Source: SZUA-430 sp034440355 (GTDB taxonomy: Bacteria; Pseudomonadota; Alphaproteobacteria; Micropepsales; Micropepsaceae). Taken from it: a DNA stretch of 64,000 nucleotides. The notes beneath the pieces are model-generated. The model saw only the letters and a program-made list of their open reading frames with translations, was not told the origin of the DNA and did not search any database. Made by a program: the position numbers and the translations under genes. The stretch is taken from assembly GCA_034440355.1 (NCBI GenBank), contig JAWXBY010000159.1, forward strand, positions 1 through 64,000, given 5' to 3'. This document shows, piece by piece, positions 25,663-33,110 of the stretch. Each line of letters starts with the position of its first letter. The stretch's first letter is position 1.

Positions 25663-26466
25663 TCAGTGGCCGCCGCCGGCCGGCTTTGCAGGCGCGGGCG
25701 TCGCAGGAGCCGGTGTGGCGGGAGCTGGTGTGGTGGTCGGCGCGGTCGTCGTCGGGTTTGGCGGCGCCGATGTGCCGGGTGCTGCGGCAGGCTCCGCTGA
25801 TCCGGGTGTCGTCGTGCCGGGAGCGCCAGGGGCCGGCGCCGTGCCGGGCGCGGGCGCTTGAAGTTCACCGGCCGGTTCCGTGCCGTCGGCCGGTGCCACG
25901 GCGGGAGCTGCTGGCTCAGCAGGCTTCGGCGCAGGAATGGCGAGTGGCGCGTCGGACAGGGTGCGGAGATAGGCGATCAGGTTCACGCGCTCCGTCGTTT
26001 TCGACAGACCGGCGAACGCCATCTTCGTGCCCGGAACCGCGCCCTTCGGATTCTTCAGGAACGCGTCGAGTTCTTCATAGCCCCAGGTCTTGCCCTTCAG
26101 CGCGGCCATGGCGGTCGAGTAGGCGAAGCCTTCGGCGTGCGCATGCGTGCCACCGACGATGCCGTAAAGATTCGGGCCGATCTTGTTGGGTCCGCCCTTC
26201 GCGAAGTCGTGGCACTGCAGGCAGCGGCCGTGGACTTTTTCGCCGGCAGCGACGTCAGCCACGGGAATGACGGTGCCCCAGTCCGGGGCGACTTCGGCGA
26301 CAGGCGCTTCACCGGTCGCGGGACCTTCCGCCACGACCACTTCCATGCCGGGCTTGTCGGACTTGTGCGGTGTCATTAAGCCGCCGACCACTATGTTCAG
26401 GGCAACGACGAACAACGCGGTACCGAGGATTGCGCCGAAAATCTTGTTCCACTCGAAGGAGTCCAT
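25663..26466 (-). CDS. membrane-anchored class I cytochrome c with Pro/Ala/Thr-rich tail
   Basis: A 267-residue CycM-like electron carrier. An uncleaved N-terminal anchor (about residues 9-31) is followed by a periplasmic cytochrome domain with the haem motif CLQCH (Cys82-Cys85-His86) and the axial Met in PGTKMAFAG (Met149), ending with ERVNLIAYLRTLS. Residues about 185-267 are a low-complexity tail with repeats such as TPAPATPAPA. The core resembles mitochondrial-type cytochrome c and probably feeds a terminal oxidase. The tail is unusual. Confidence 0.92.
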   Translation of the reverse strand: MDSFEWNKIFGAILGTALFVVALNIVVGGLMTPHKSDKPGMEVVVAEGPATGEAPVAEVAPDWGTVIPVADVAAGEKVHGRCLQCHDFAKGGPNKIGPNLYGIVGGTHAHAEGFAYSTAMAALKGKTWGYEELDAFLKNPKGAVPGTKMAFAGLSKTTERVNLIAYLRTLSDAPLAIPAPKPAEPAAPAVAPADGTEPAGELQAPAPGTAPAPGAPGTTTPGSAEPAAAPGTSAPPNPTTTAPTTTPAPATPAPATPAPAKPAGGGH

Positions 26467-26635
26467 AGAGCAATCCTTGGAAGGTCGTTGCTTAAGCGAA
26501 GGCTTTAGAGCCCACTCGCGGGAGACCGAACGCGGGGTGAGAGCGGGGGGACAATAGCGGGGGCGACTTTCGGGTCATTGCGGCGGAACGTCGCATTTTG
26601 GTGTGCGCCGGAAGCCTAGAACACACTGATTGAAG

Positions 26636-27376
26636 ATGAGCGAACCTCTGATCCTGATACCGGCGCGTATGGCGTCGACGCGGTTGCCCGGGAAACCGCT
26701 CGCCGATATTCACGGCGCGCCGATGATCGTGCACGTGTGGCGTCGCGCTTGCGAGGCGAAAGCAGGACGCGTCGTGGTCGCGGGCGCGGAGGCCGAGATC
26801 GTCGATGCGGTCGTAAGGGCAGGCGGCGAGGCGGTGCTGACCAAGCCCGATCATCCGTCCGGGTCGGACCGTATCTTCGAGGCGGCGAGTCTGCTGGATG
26901 CGGCGCGGCGGCATGACATTGTTGTCAATGTGCAGGGCGATCTGCCGACGCTCGATCCGGCGCTGGTGCGTGGCGTCGTCGATGCGCTGACGTCGTCGAA
27001 TGCCGACATCGCGACGCTGGCGACCGAGATCAAAGACGAGGCCGAGCGCACGAACCCAAACGTTACGAAAGCGGTGATGGCGATCGACGCCAGCGGGACC
27101 CAGGGGCGCGCGCTTTATTTTACACGGGCGACGGCGCCGTGGGGCGAGGGGCCGGTTTATCACCACATCGGGATTTATGCTTACCGGCGCAAGGCGCTTG
27201 ACCGCTTTGTTGCCATGCCGCCCTCTCCCCTTGAGAAGCGCGAGAAGCTTGAGCAGTTGCGCGCGCTGGAGGCGGGGATGAGTATCGTGGTGCGGATTGT
27301 GGACGTGGTGCCGCTGGGCGTCGATACGCCTGAGGATTTGGCGCGGGCGCGTCAGCTGCTTGGGGCGAAGCGATGA
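26636..27376 (+). CDS. kdsB: 3-deoxy-manno-octulosonate cytidylyltransferase
   Basis: Activates KDO with CTP to CMP-KDO for lipopolysaccharide inner-core synthesis in the cytoplasm. The 246-residue protein has the signature IPARMASTRLPGKPLADI (residues 9-26), VNVQGDLPTLDP and the C-terminal VDVVPLGVDTPEDLARAR. KDO synthesis implies an LPS-bearing Gram-negative cell. The start is ATG 26636. The last four bases (ATGA) overlap the pheA start, so the two are translationally coupled. Confidence 0.96.
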   Translation: MSEPLILIPARMASTRLPGKPLADIHGAPMIVHVWRRACEAKAGRVVVAGAEAEIVDAVVRAGGEAVLTKPDHPSGSDRIFEAASLLDAARRHDIVVNVQGDLPTLDPALVRGVVDALTSSNADIATLATEIKDEAERTNPNVTKAVMAIDASGTQGRALYFTRATAPWGEGPVYHHIGIYAYRRKALDRFVAMPPSPLEKREKLEQLRALEAGMSIVVRIVDVVPLGVDTPEDLARARQLLGAKR

Positions 27377-28227
27377 ACGCGAAGGCCAACACGATCGCGT
27401 TTCAGGGCGAGGCCGGCGCCAACTCGCATCTCGCGTGCCGCGAAGTGTTTCCGCAGATGACCGCGCTGCCGCGCCAGACGTTCGAGGACGTGTTCGCGGC
27501 GGTGAAGGACGGGCACGCCCGGCTTGCGATGATTCCGGTGGAGAATTCGCTGCACGGACGGATCACCGACATTCATCATCTGCTGCCGGAGTCGGGGCTC
27601 TACATCATCGGCGAGCATTTTTTGCCCATCCATCATCAGTTCATGGCGGTGAAGGGCGCGAAGCTTGAGAACATCAAATCGGTGATGAGCCAGATCCCGG
27701 CGCTGGGTCAATGCCGCAACATCATTCGCTCTATGGGCCTCAAGATGATCATCGGCGCCGATACGGCCGGCTCTGCGCGCCACATTGCTGAAGCGAAGGA
27801 TCCGACGGTGGCGGCGCTGGCCTCGTCGCTGGCGGCCGAGATTTACGGGCTCGATATTTTGAAGGCCAATGTTGAGGACGCCGCGCACAACACGACGCGC
27901 TTTCTCATCATGTCGAGTGAGCCGGACGACGCGGAGTACGGGCCGGAGCAGGTGGTGACAACGTTCGTGTTTCGCGTGCGCAACGTGCCGGCCGCGCTCT
28001 ACAAGGCGATGGGCGGCTTTGCGACGAACAGCGTCAATATGACGAAGCTTGAGTCCTACCAACTCGACGGCGCGTTCACGGCGACGCAGTTCTACGCCGA
28101 CATCGAGGGGCATCCGGAAGAGCGCAACGTGCGGCTGGCGCTGGAAGAGCTGCAGTTCTTCACGTCGCACATGCGCATCTTGGGCGTCTATCCGGCGCAC
28201 CCGTTCCGCAAAACGATTGCGCAGTAG
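27373..28227 (+). CDS. pheA: prephenate dehydratase
   Basis: A 284-residue enzyme converting prephenate to phenylpyruvate in phenylalanine synthesis. The catalytic domain shows FQGEAGANSH, IPVENSLHGRITD and the hallmark NTTRFLIM (Thr-Arg-Phe). The C-terminal ACT domain (about residues 195-275) has NVPAALYKAMGGFATNSVNMTKLES and would give feedback control by phenylalanine; the usual ESRP box reads ESYQ here. No chorismate mutase domain is present. It is coupled to kdsB by a four-base overlap. Confidence 0.96.
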   Translation: MNAKANTIAFQGEAGANSHLACREVFPQMTALPRQTFEDVFAAVKDGHARLAMIPVENSLHGRITDIHHLLPESGLYIIGEHFLPIHHQFMAVKGAKLENIKSVMSQIPALGQCRNIIRSMGLKMIIGADTAGSARHIAEAKDPTVAALASSLAAEIYGLDILKANVEDAAHNTTRFLIMSSEPDDAEYGPEQVVTTFVFRVRNVPAALYKAMGGFATNSVNMTKLESYQLDGAFTATQFYADIEGHPEERNVRLALEELQFFTSHMRILGVYPAHPFRKTIAQ

Positions 28228-28232
28228 GTTCG

Positions 28233-29108
28233 TCAGGGCCTGCCGGCGTGTCCCACGTCGACCTTGGCGGTGAGGATTTTGCCGCCCGGCTTGTGAACGC
28301 CGTCCGGCCCGAGCGGCGGGGCCGTCAGCATGAAGAGGGTGCGGCCGTCGTCGCCGCCCAGCATGCAGGCGTAGCAGGGCTGATCCGTATTGATGACGTG
28401 AAGGACTTCGCCGCCTTGTGCGATCAGTGCGCATTCGGGTGCGATGGGGTTTGCGATCCAGATGTTGCCTTTGGCGTCGAGCGCTATGCCGTCGGGCACG
28501 CGGGGCGTTGTTGAAGCCCAAACGCGGCGGTTGCCGAGTTTGCCTTCCGCGCCGATGTCGAAGGCGGTGAGGCAGCCGCCGAATGTTTCGCCAACGATGA
28601 GCGTCTTACCGTCGGGCGTGATCACGGAGCCGTTCGGGAAGTGCATGTCTGTCGCGGCGACGGTTACGGCGCCCGTCGGCGAGACGCAGGCGAGCTTTGC
28701 GGTGACATGTTGGGCGAGAACTGACTCGACGCCGCGCGCCGCGAGTTCGGCATCGAGGTCGAAGCCGAAATTGCCGACGTAGGCATAGCCTTTTGCATCG
28801 ACGACCATGTCGTTGCAGTGGAACGTCGCGATGTGGTTCAGGTCGGCGTGGACGGTGATCTTGCTGTCTTTCGTGCGCCGCAGGATTTGGCGCTTCTTCA
28901 TGGAGACGATCAGCATCGAGCCGTCGGGCAACCAGCCGAGACCCGAGGGTTGATCATCGATCTCGAATTCCGTGCGCAGGTCGCCGGTCAGCGACACGGA
29001 CTTCACGGCGTGGGCGAAGAAGTCGCTGAACCACAGGCGGCCTTGATGCCAGCGCGGGCCTTCGCCGAAATAGATGCCTTCGGCCAGGACGCGCGTCGCA
29101 TGGGTCAT
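28233..29108 (-). CDS. SMP-30/gluconolactonase-like protein
   Basis: A 291-residue six-bladed beta-propeller lactonase-like protein. The metal-site motifs are visible: Glu in GEGPRWHQGRLWFSD (about residue 16), Asn in NDMVVDAKGYAYVGNFG (about residue 99) and Asp in VPDGIALDAKGNIWIAN (about residue 206). The substrate could be a sugar lactone but cannot be told. The frame is open further upstream. The ATG at 29108 is the family start and lies five bases after the nudC stop, so the genes form an operon. Confidence 0.88.
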   Translation of the reverse strand: MTHATRVLAEGIYFGEGPRWHQGRLWFSDFFAHAVKSVSLTGDLRTEFEIDDQPSGLGWLPDGSMLIVSMKKRQILRRTKDSKITVHADLNHIATFHCNDMVVDAKGYAYVGNFGFDLDAELAARGVESVLAQHVTAKLACVSPTGAVTVAATDMHFPNGSVITPDGKTLIVGETFGGCLTAFDIGAEGKLGNRRVWASTTPRVPDGIALDAKGNIWIANPIAPECALIAQGGEVLHVINTDQPCYACMLGGDDGRTLFMLTAPPLGPDGVHKPGGKILTAKVDVGHAGRP

Positions 29109-29113
29109 GTGGT

Positions 29114-30052
29114 CTAGCCCTCTTCGATCCAGCTTTTCACCAGTTGGTGCGCGATCGCCAAGGGCGGCGGCATGCGTAATTCGCCTTTGCCGCGCTTTTC
29201 GAGGGACTCGCGGACTTCGGCGCGGGTGAACCAGCGGGCGTCGGAGAGTTCGTTTTGGTCGACCGTGATTTCCGTCGTCGTTGCTCTCGCGTAGCAACCG
29301 ATCATCAGCGATGACGGATAGGGCCAGGGTTGGGTGGAGTGGAAGAGGACGTCGCCGATTTTGATCCCGGCTTCTTCCATCAGTTCGCGCGCGACGGCTT
29401 CTTCGATGGTTTCGCCGGGTTCGACGAAGCCGGCGAGCGCGGAGTAGAATCCGTTCGGCCATTTGGCTTGGCGGCCCAAGAGGCAGCTGTCGCCTTGCAG
29501 CGCTAGCATGATTACGACCGGGTCGGTGCGCGGAAAGTGTTCGGTGTTGCAGGCGTCGCAGGTGCGCTTGTAGCCGGCGTCGGCCTGTACCGTCGGGCCG
29601 CCGCAGTTGGCGCAGAAGCCGTGGCGTTGATGCCAGTCGATGACCGACTTGGCTTGCGCCAAGATCGCGGCGTCGCCGGGATCGATTTCTTCGGCGATGG
29701 TTCGTAGGTCGGCGAAGGTGCCGAGGCCCGCAAGCACGCCGTCGGCGCTGGGGTCGGGCGAGCCCGACACGTCGATTGCGAAATGCGGCATGTCCTTATG
29801 GACGCCGAGGAAGATCGTCGTCGCGCCCGGACGCATGAGCGGCATGGCGAGTTCCGCGGTGATCCAGCCTGCCTCGCGGCGGCCTTCGCGGTTCTTGATC
29901 AGGAAGGGCATCAGCTTCCAGACCGGGATGAAGAGCGTCCGCTTGTCGCTGAGCGCGGCGGCCAACCATTCCTGGTTCGTGCGCAAATGTGCCGCGCGGT
30001 CCAGGGGGGAATTCGCGAAGACGTTCGGATTTTTGGGCAAGACGAGGCTCAT
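29114..30052 (-). CDS. nudC: NAD+ diphosphatase, Nudix family
   Basis: A 312-residue Nudix hydrolase that splits NAD(H) and removes NAD caps from RNA in characterised homologues. The zinc ribbon FCANCGG...CDACNTEHFPR (about residues 147-175) precedes the Nudix box GFVEPGETIEEAVARELMEEAGI (208-230). The NudC-specific QPWPYPSSLM (241-250) separates it from other Nudix enzymes. The frame is open upstream, but the ATG at 30052 gives a natural N-terminus. It is divergent from the SRP RNA. Confidence 0.95.
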   Translation of the reverse strand: MSLVLPKNPNVFANSPLDRAAHLRTNQEWLAAALSDKRTLFIPVWKLMPFLIKNREGRREAGWITAELAMPLMRPGATTIFLGVHKDMPHFAIDVSGSPDPSADGVLAGLGTFADLRTIAEEIDPGDAAILAQAKSVIDWHQRHGFCANCGGPTVQADAGYKRTCDACNTEHFPRTDPVVIMLALQGDSCLLGRQAKWPNGFYSALAGFVEPGETIEEAVARELMEEAGIKIGDVLFHSTQPWPYPSSLMIGCYARATTTEITVDQNELSDARWFTRAEVRESLEKRGKGELRMPPPLAIAHQLVKSWIEEG

Positions 30053-30135
30053 GGTGGTCCGCCGCTCAGCCTTTCCACAGGATTTATCGGGCGCGACATT
30101 GCACGGCCAACGTGGAGCCCGCAACGCCCGAAACC

Positions 30136-30166
30136 TTGCCTTTCGGGGGCGGCCCCCTGATATAGT
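30136..30166 (+). promoter_or_regulatory. ffs: probable promoter of ffs
   Basis: TTGCCT (30136-30141) and TATAGT (30161-30166) resemble -35 and -10 boxes with a 19-base spacer (17 if GATATA is used). They lie directly before the predicted 5' end of the SRP RNA. The spacer contains GGGGGC-GGCCCCC, a small perfect inverted repeat. Confidence 0.45.
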
Positions 30167-30171
30167 GCCTT

Positions 30172-30270
30172 CGGGAGGTTGGTGGCGGGCGTGTCTCTCG
30201 CCAACCCGGTCAGGTCCGGAAGGAAGCAGCCGTAACGAGTTTCGACTCGGGTCGTTCATCAGCCTCCCAC
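30172..30270 (+). ncRNA. ffs: signal recognition particle RNA, small bacterial (4.5S) type
   Basis: The universally conserved apical sequence GGTCAGGTCCGGAAGGAAGC (from 30208) identifies the SRP RNA that binds Ffh and targets membrane proteins. The ends pair as GGGAGG (30173-30178) with CCTCCC (30263-30268) and further stems continue inward, giving the long hairpin of about 99 nt. The position just before dnaX is the conserved ffs-dnaX-ybaB-recR arrangement. The ends are estimated to within a few bases. Confidence 0.95.
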
Positions 30271-30318
30271 CTTCGCCTAAAGGCTTCGGTGGGCTTACGC
30301 CCATCTACGGATTTCCAC

Positions 30319-32115
30319 ATGGCTAAGAAAGACAAAGGTTCGGACGCTGGTGCGGACGAGCCGGGCCTCGGATTGACGGGCGGCGCGGCCAAGGGCGACG
30401 GTGCCTATCGCGTGCTGGCGCGCAAATACCGGCCGACGAATTTCGAAGACGCGTTCATCGGGCAGTCGGCGATGGTGCGCACGCTGGGCAACGCGTTTGC
30501 GGCCGGGCGGATTGCGCACGCGTTCATGCTCACCGGCGTGCGCGGTGTCGGCAAGACGACGACGGCGCGCATTGTCGCCAAGGCGCTGAACTGCATCGGG
30601 ACCGACGGCAAACTGAAGGAGCCCACGATTGCGCCGTGCGGCGTGTGCGATCCATGCCGGTCGATCGCCGAGTCGCGGCATGTCGACGTGCTGGAGATGG
30701 ACGCGGCCTCGCGCACTGGCATCGACGACATTCGCGAGATCGTCGACGGCGTGCGCTATGCGCCGGCGGAGGCGCGGTTCAAGGTCTACATCATCGACGA
30801 AGTTCACATGCTGTCGAAGGCGGCGTTCAACGGGTTGCTCAAGACGTTGGAAGAGCCGCCGCCGCATGTGAAGTTTATTTTCGCGACGACGGAAATCCGC
30901 AAGGTGCCGATCACGGTGCTGTCGCGCTGTCAGCGGTTCGATTTGAAGCGCGTGACGCTCGACGATCTCACCGCGCATTTGGCGTTTGTGTGCAAGGCGG
31001 AGAACCAGCCGGCCGAAGACGCGGCGCTGCGGTTGATCGCGCGCGCGGCGGAAGGGTCGGCGCGCGATGCGTTGTCGCTGCTCGATCAGGCGTTCGCGCA
31101 TGCAGGCGGGGGCACGATCGAGGAAGAGCCCGTGCGCACGATGCTGGGGCTGGCCGATCGTTCGCGTGGGCTTGAGCTGTTCGAACAGTTGATGCGCGGG
31201 CAGATCGCCGAGGCGCTGACCGTGTTTCGCACGCAGTACGATTCCGGCGCGGATCCTTTGGCGGTGCTGCAGGATTTGACTCAGATTTGCCACGAGGCGA
31301 CGCGCGCGCGGGTGGTTCAGGGTGCGCCGAACACGGGTGCCGGGACGGAAGAGGCGAAGCGAATTGCGGATATCGCCAGCAAGCTTACGGTGCCGCAGTT
31401 GGCGCGCACGTGGCAGCTGTTGCTCAAGGCGCTGACCGAAGTGCAGACCGCGCCTGATGCAGCGGCGGCGACGGAGATGGCGTTGATCCGCATCGGGTAC
31501 GCGGCAGAGCTTCCGCCTACGGATCAATTGGTGAAGAGCGCCGGGTCCGCGCCGGTTCAGGCGTCCGCGCCGCGCGGTGTGTCGGCTTCGCCGGCGCCGC
31601 CTCCTGCGCCTCGGCCGTTGATGAGTGGGCGCGGCGAGACGGCGACGGCGCGTAGCGAGCCTGCGCCGTCCGCGCCGCCGGTGGCGAGCGCGCCGCCTGC
31701 GGCCCCGCGTGTCGTCGTGCAGGATTTTCTCGGTATCGTGGCGCTAGCGCGCGAGAGCCGCGAGGCGCGGCTGGTCTACGTTTTGGAAAATTCGGTTCAT
31801 TTGGTGCGCTTCGAGCGCGGGCGGTTGGAGCTTCGGCTTGCGGCCGGTGCGAACGCGTCGTTCCCGGGTGAGCTTTCCGACAAGCTTGCGAAGTGGACGG
31901 GCGAGCGCTGGGTCGTTTCCGTGTCGAGCGCGGAGGGAGAGCCGACGCTCGCACATCAACGCGAGGCGGCCGATCAGGCGCGGCGTGCGTCTGCGGCCCA
32001 GGATCCTTTGCTCAAGGCCGCGATGGCCGTGTTTCCGGGCGCGCGCATCGTGACCGTTCGCGACCGCGACGAATTCGTGCCTGAGCCCGACAGTGAGAGC
32101 GACGAGGCGTCATGA
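30319..32115 (+). CDS. dnaX: DNA polymerase III subunit gamma/tau
   Basis: A 598-residue clamp-loader ATPase of the replisome. The AAA+ domain has YRVLARKYRPTNFEDAFIGQ, Walker A GVRGVGKTTTARIVAKALNC, the zinc-binding Cys cluster (CGVCDPCRSI), Walker B IIDEVHMLS and the sensor FATTEIRKVPITVLSRCQR. A proline/alanine-rich linker (about residues 405-470) precedes the C-terminal tau domain. I saw no A6G frameshift site, so only the full-length product is predicted. The ATG at 30319 lies 49 bp after the SRP RNA. The stop overlaps ybaB by four bases. Confidence 0.96.
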   Translation: MAKKDKGSDAGADEPGLGLTGGAAKGDGAYRVLARKYRPTNFEDAFIGQSAMVRTLGNAFAAGRIAHAFMLTGVRGVGKTTTARIVAKALNCIGTDGKLKEPTIAPCGVCDPCRSIAESRHVDVLEMDAASRTGIDDIREIVDGVRYAPAEARFKVYIIDEVHMLSKAAFNGLLKTLEEPPPHVKFIFATTEIRKVPITVLSRCQRFDLKRVTLDDLTAHLAFVCKAENQPAEDAALRLIARAAEGSARDALSLLDQAFAHAGGGTIEEEPVRTMLGLADRSRGLELFEQLMRGQIAEALTVFRTQYDSGADPLAVLQDLTQICHEATRARVVQGAPNTGAGTEEAKRIADIASKLTVPQLARTWQLLLKALTEVQTAPDAAAATEMALIRIGYAAELPPTDQLVKSAGSAPVQASAPRGVSASPAPPPAPRPLMSGRGETATARSEPAPSAPPVASAPPAAPRVVVQDFLGIVALARESREARLVYVLENSVHLVRFERGRLELRLAAGANASFPGELSDKLAKWTGERWVVSVSSAEGEPTLAHQREAADQARRASAAQDPLLKAAMAVFPGARIVTVRDRDEFVPEPDSESDEAS

Positions 32116-32429
32116 AGAATATCGGCGATCTGATGAAGCAGGCGCAGCAGCTGCAATCGCGCTTTCAGGAAGCGCAGGAGCGCGTGAACCTGATCGAGGC
32201 CGAAGGGCAATCGGGCGGGGGCATGGTGCGCGTGACGATCAACGGCAAGGGCCTTGCCCGGAACGTGCGCATCGATCCGTCGCTGATCGATCCGAAGGAC
32301 GCGGGCATGCTGGAAGACTTGGTCGTCGCCGCGATCAACGACGCGCGCGCGAAGGTCGATGCGCTGATGGCGGACGAGATGTCCAAGGTCACGGGTGGAT
32401 TGCCGTTGCCGCCGGGGTTCAAGCTCTAA
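32112..32429 (+). CDS. ybaB: YbaB/EbfC nucleoid-associated protein
   Basis: A 105-residue DNA-binding protein of the YbaB/EbfC family, dimeric in known members. It begins MKNIGDLMKQAQQLQSRFQE, followed by GQSGGGMVRVTINGKG and the C-terminal GGLPLPPGFKL, all family features. The start overlaps the dnaX stop (ATGA). It is followed by recR two bases after its stop, giving the classical triad for replication and recombination repair. Confidence 0.96.
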   Translation: MKNIGDLMKQAQQLQSRFQEAQERVNLIEAEGQSGGGMVRVTINGKGLARNVRIDPSLIDPKDAGMLEDLVVAAINDARAKVDALMADEMSKVTGGLPLPPGFKL

Positions 32430-32431
32430 GC

Positions 32432-33037
32432 ATGGCCGCACCGCTTTCCGGGCCTGAGATCGAACGTTTGGTGCAGCTGCTCGCGCGGTTGCCGGGACTG
32501 GGCCCACGTTCCGCGCGGCGTGCGGCGCTGGTGCTCATCAAGAAGAAAGAGACGCTGCTTCAGCCGCTGACCGCGGCGCTCGAAGAAGCGGGGCGCACGA
32601 TCAAGGCCTGCGACACCTGCGGCAATCTCGATTCCGCGAATCCATGCTCGGTGTGCACCGATCCGCGCCGCGACAGTTCGCTGATCTGCGTGGTTGAGGA
32701 CGTGGCCGATTTGTGGGCGCTGGAACGGGCCGGGGTGTTTCGCGGGCGGTATCACGTGCTGGGCGGAACACTGTCGGCGCTCGATGGGCGGGGACCCGAT
32801 CAACTGAACATCGGCGCGCTGGTCGAACGTGTGAAAGCGGGCGGCATGCGCGAAGTGGTGCTGGGCCTCAACGCCACGGTCGAAGGGCAGACAACGGCCC
32901 ACTACGTCACCGATCTGCTTGCCCCCCTAGGGGTTGCGGTTACGCGGCTTGCTCACGGCGTGCCGGTCGGCGGCGAGTTGGATTACCTCGACGAAGGTAC
33001 GCTCGCTGCGGCTTTTGCAGCGCGGCGGGCGATGTAG
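32432..33037 (+). CDS. recR: recombination mediator protein RecR
   Basis: A 201-residue RecFOR pathway protein that loads RecA on gapped DNA. It has the helix-hairpin-helix region LPGLGPRSARRAALVLI, the zinc finger CDTCGNLDSANPCSVC (about residues 58-73), the Toprim domain beginning ICVVEDVADLWALERAG, and the C-terminal GLNATVEGQTTAHYVTDLL and GVPVGGELDYLDEGTL motifs. ATG 32432 is the standard start. A longer upstream extension of the frame lies inside ybaB and is rejected. Confidence 0.97.
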   Translation: MAAPLSGPEIERLVQLLARLPGLGPRSARRAALVLIKKKETLLQPLTAALEEAGRTIKACDTCGNLDSANPCSVCTDPRRDSSLICVVEDVADLWALERAGVFRGRYHVLGGTLSALDGRGPDQLNIGALVERVKAGGMREVVLGLNATVEGQTTAHYVTDLLAPLGVAVTRLAHGVPVGGELDYLDEGTLAAAFAARRAM

Positions 33038-33050
33038 TCTTTCGAAAGAC
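33037..33050. promoter_or_regulatory. perfect 14-bp palindrome upstream of hen1-pnkp
   Basis: GTCTTTCGAAAGAC is a perfect palindrome that begins at the last base of the recR stop codon and ends 60 bp before the hen1 start. Its position in the only gap before the RNA repair cassette makes it a candidate operator. It is not followed by a T run, and with no loop it is a poor terminator. Confidence 0.4.
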
Positions 33051-33110
33051 ACTGGCAGGCGGGCGGCGCAGCGTCTAAACGTCTGGCGCACTTTGGCGCG
33101 TCTTATTCCA

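Noticed and set aside
24032..25861. Plus-strand open frame of 609 codons across the reductase and cytochrome genes
   Set aside because: It runs antisense to two clear genes and in an alternative frame of the aminopeptidase, with arginine/glycine-rich composition and no family motif. It is a product of high GC content.
27352..28521. Minus-strand frame of 389 codons opposite pheA
   Set aside because: Antisense shadow. The plus-strand prephenate dehydratase has complete motifs and a coupled start.
30284..30303. Possible terminator after the SRP RNA (TGGGC-TTAC-GCCCA)
   Set aside because: The stem is only five bases and no T run follows; it may help end ffs but is too weak to list.
30319..32115. 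Programmed frameshift in dnaX producing a short gamma subunit
   Set aside because: No A-rich slippery heptamer was found in the gene.
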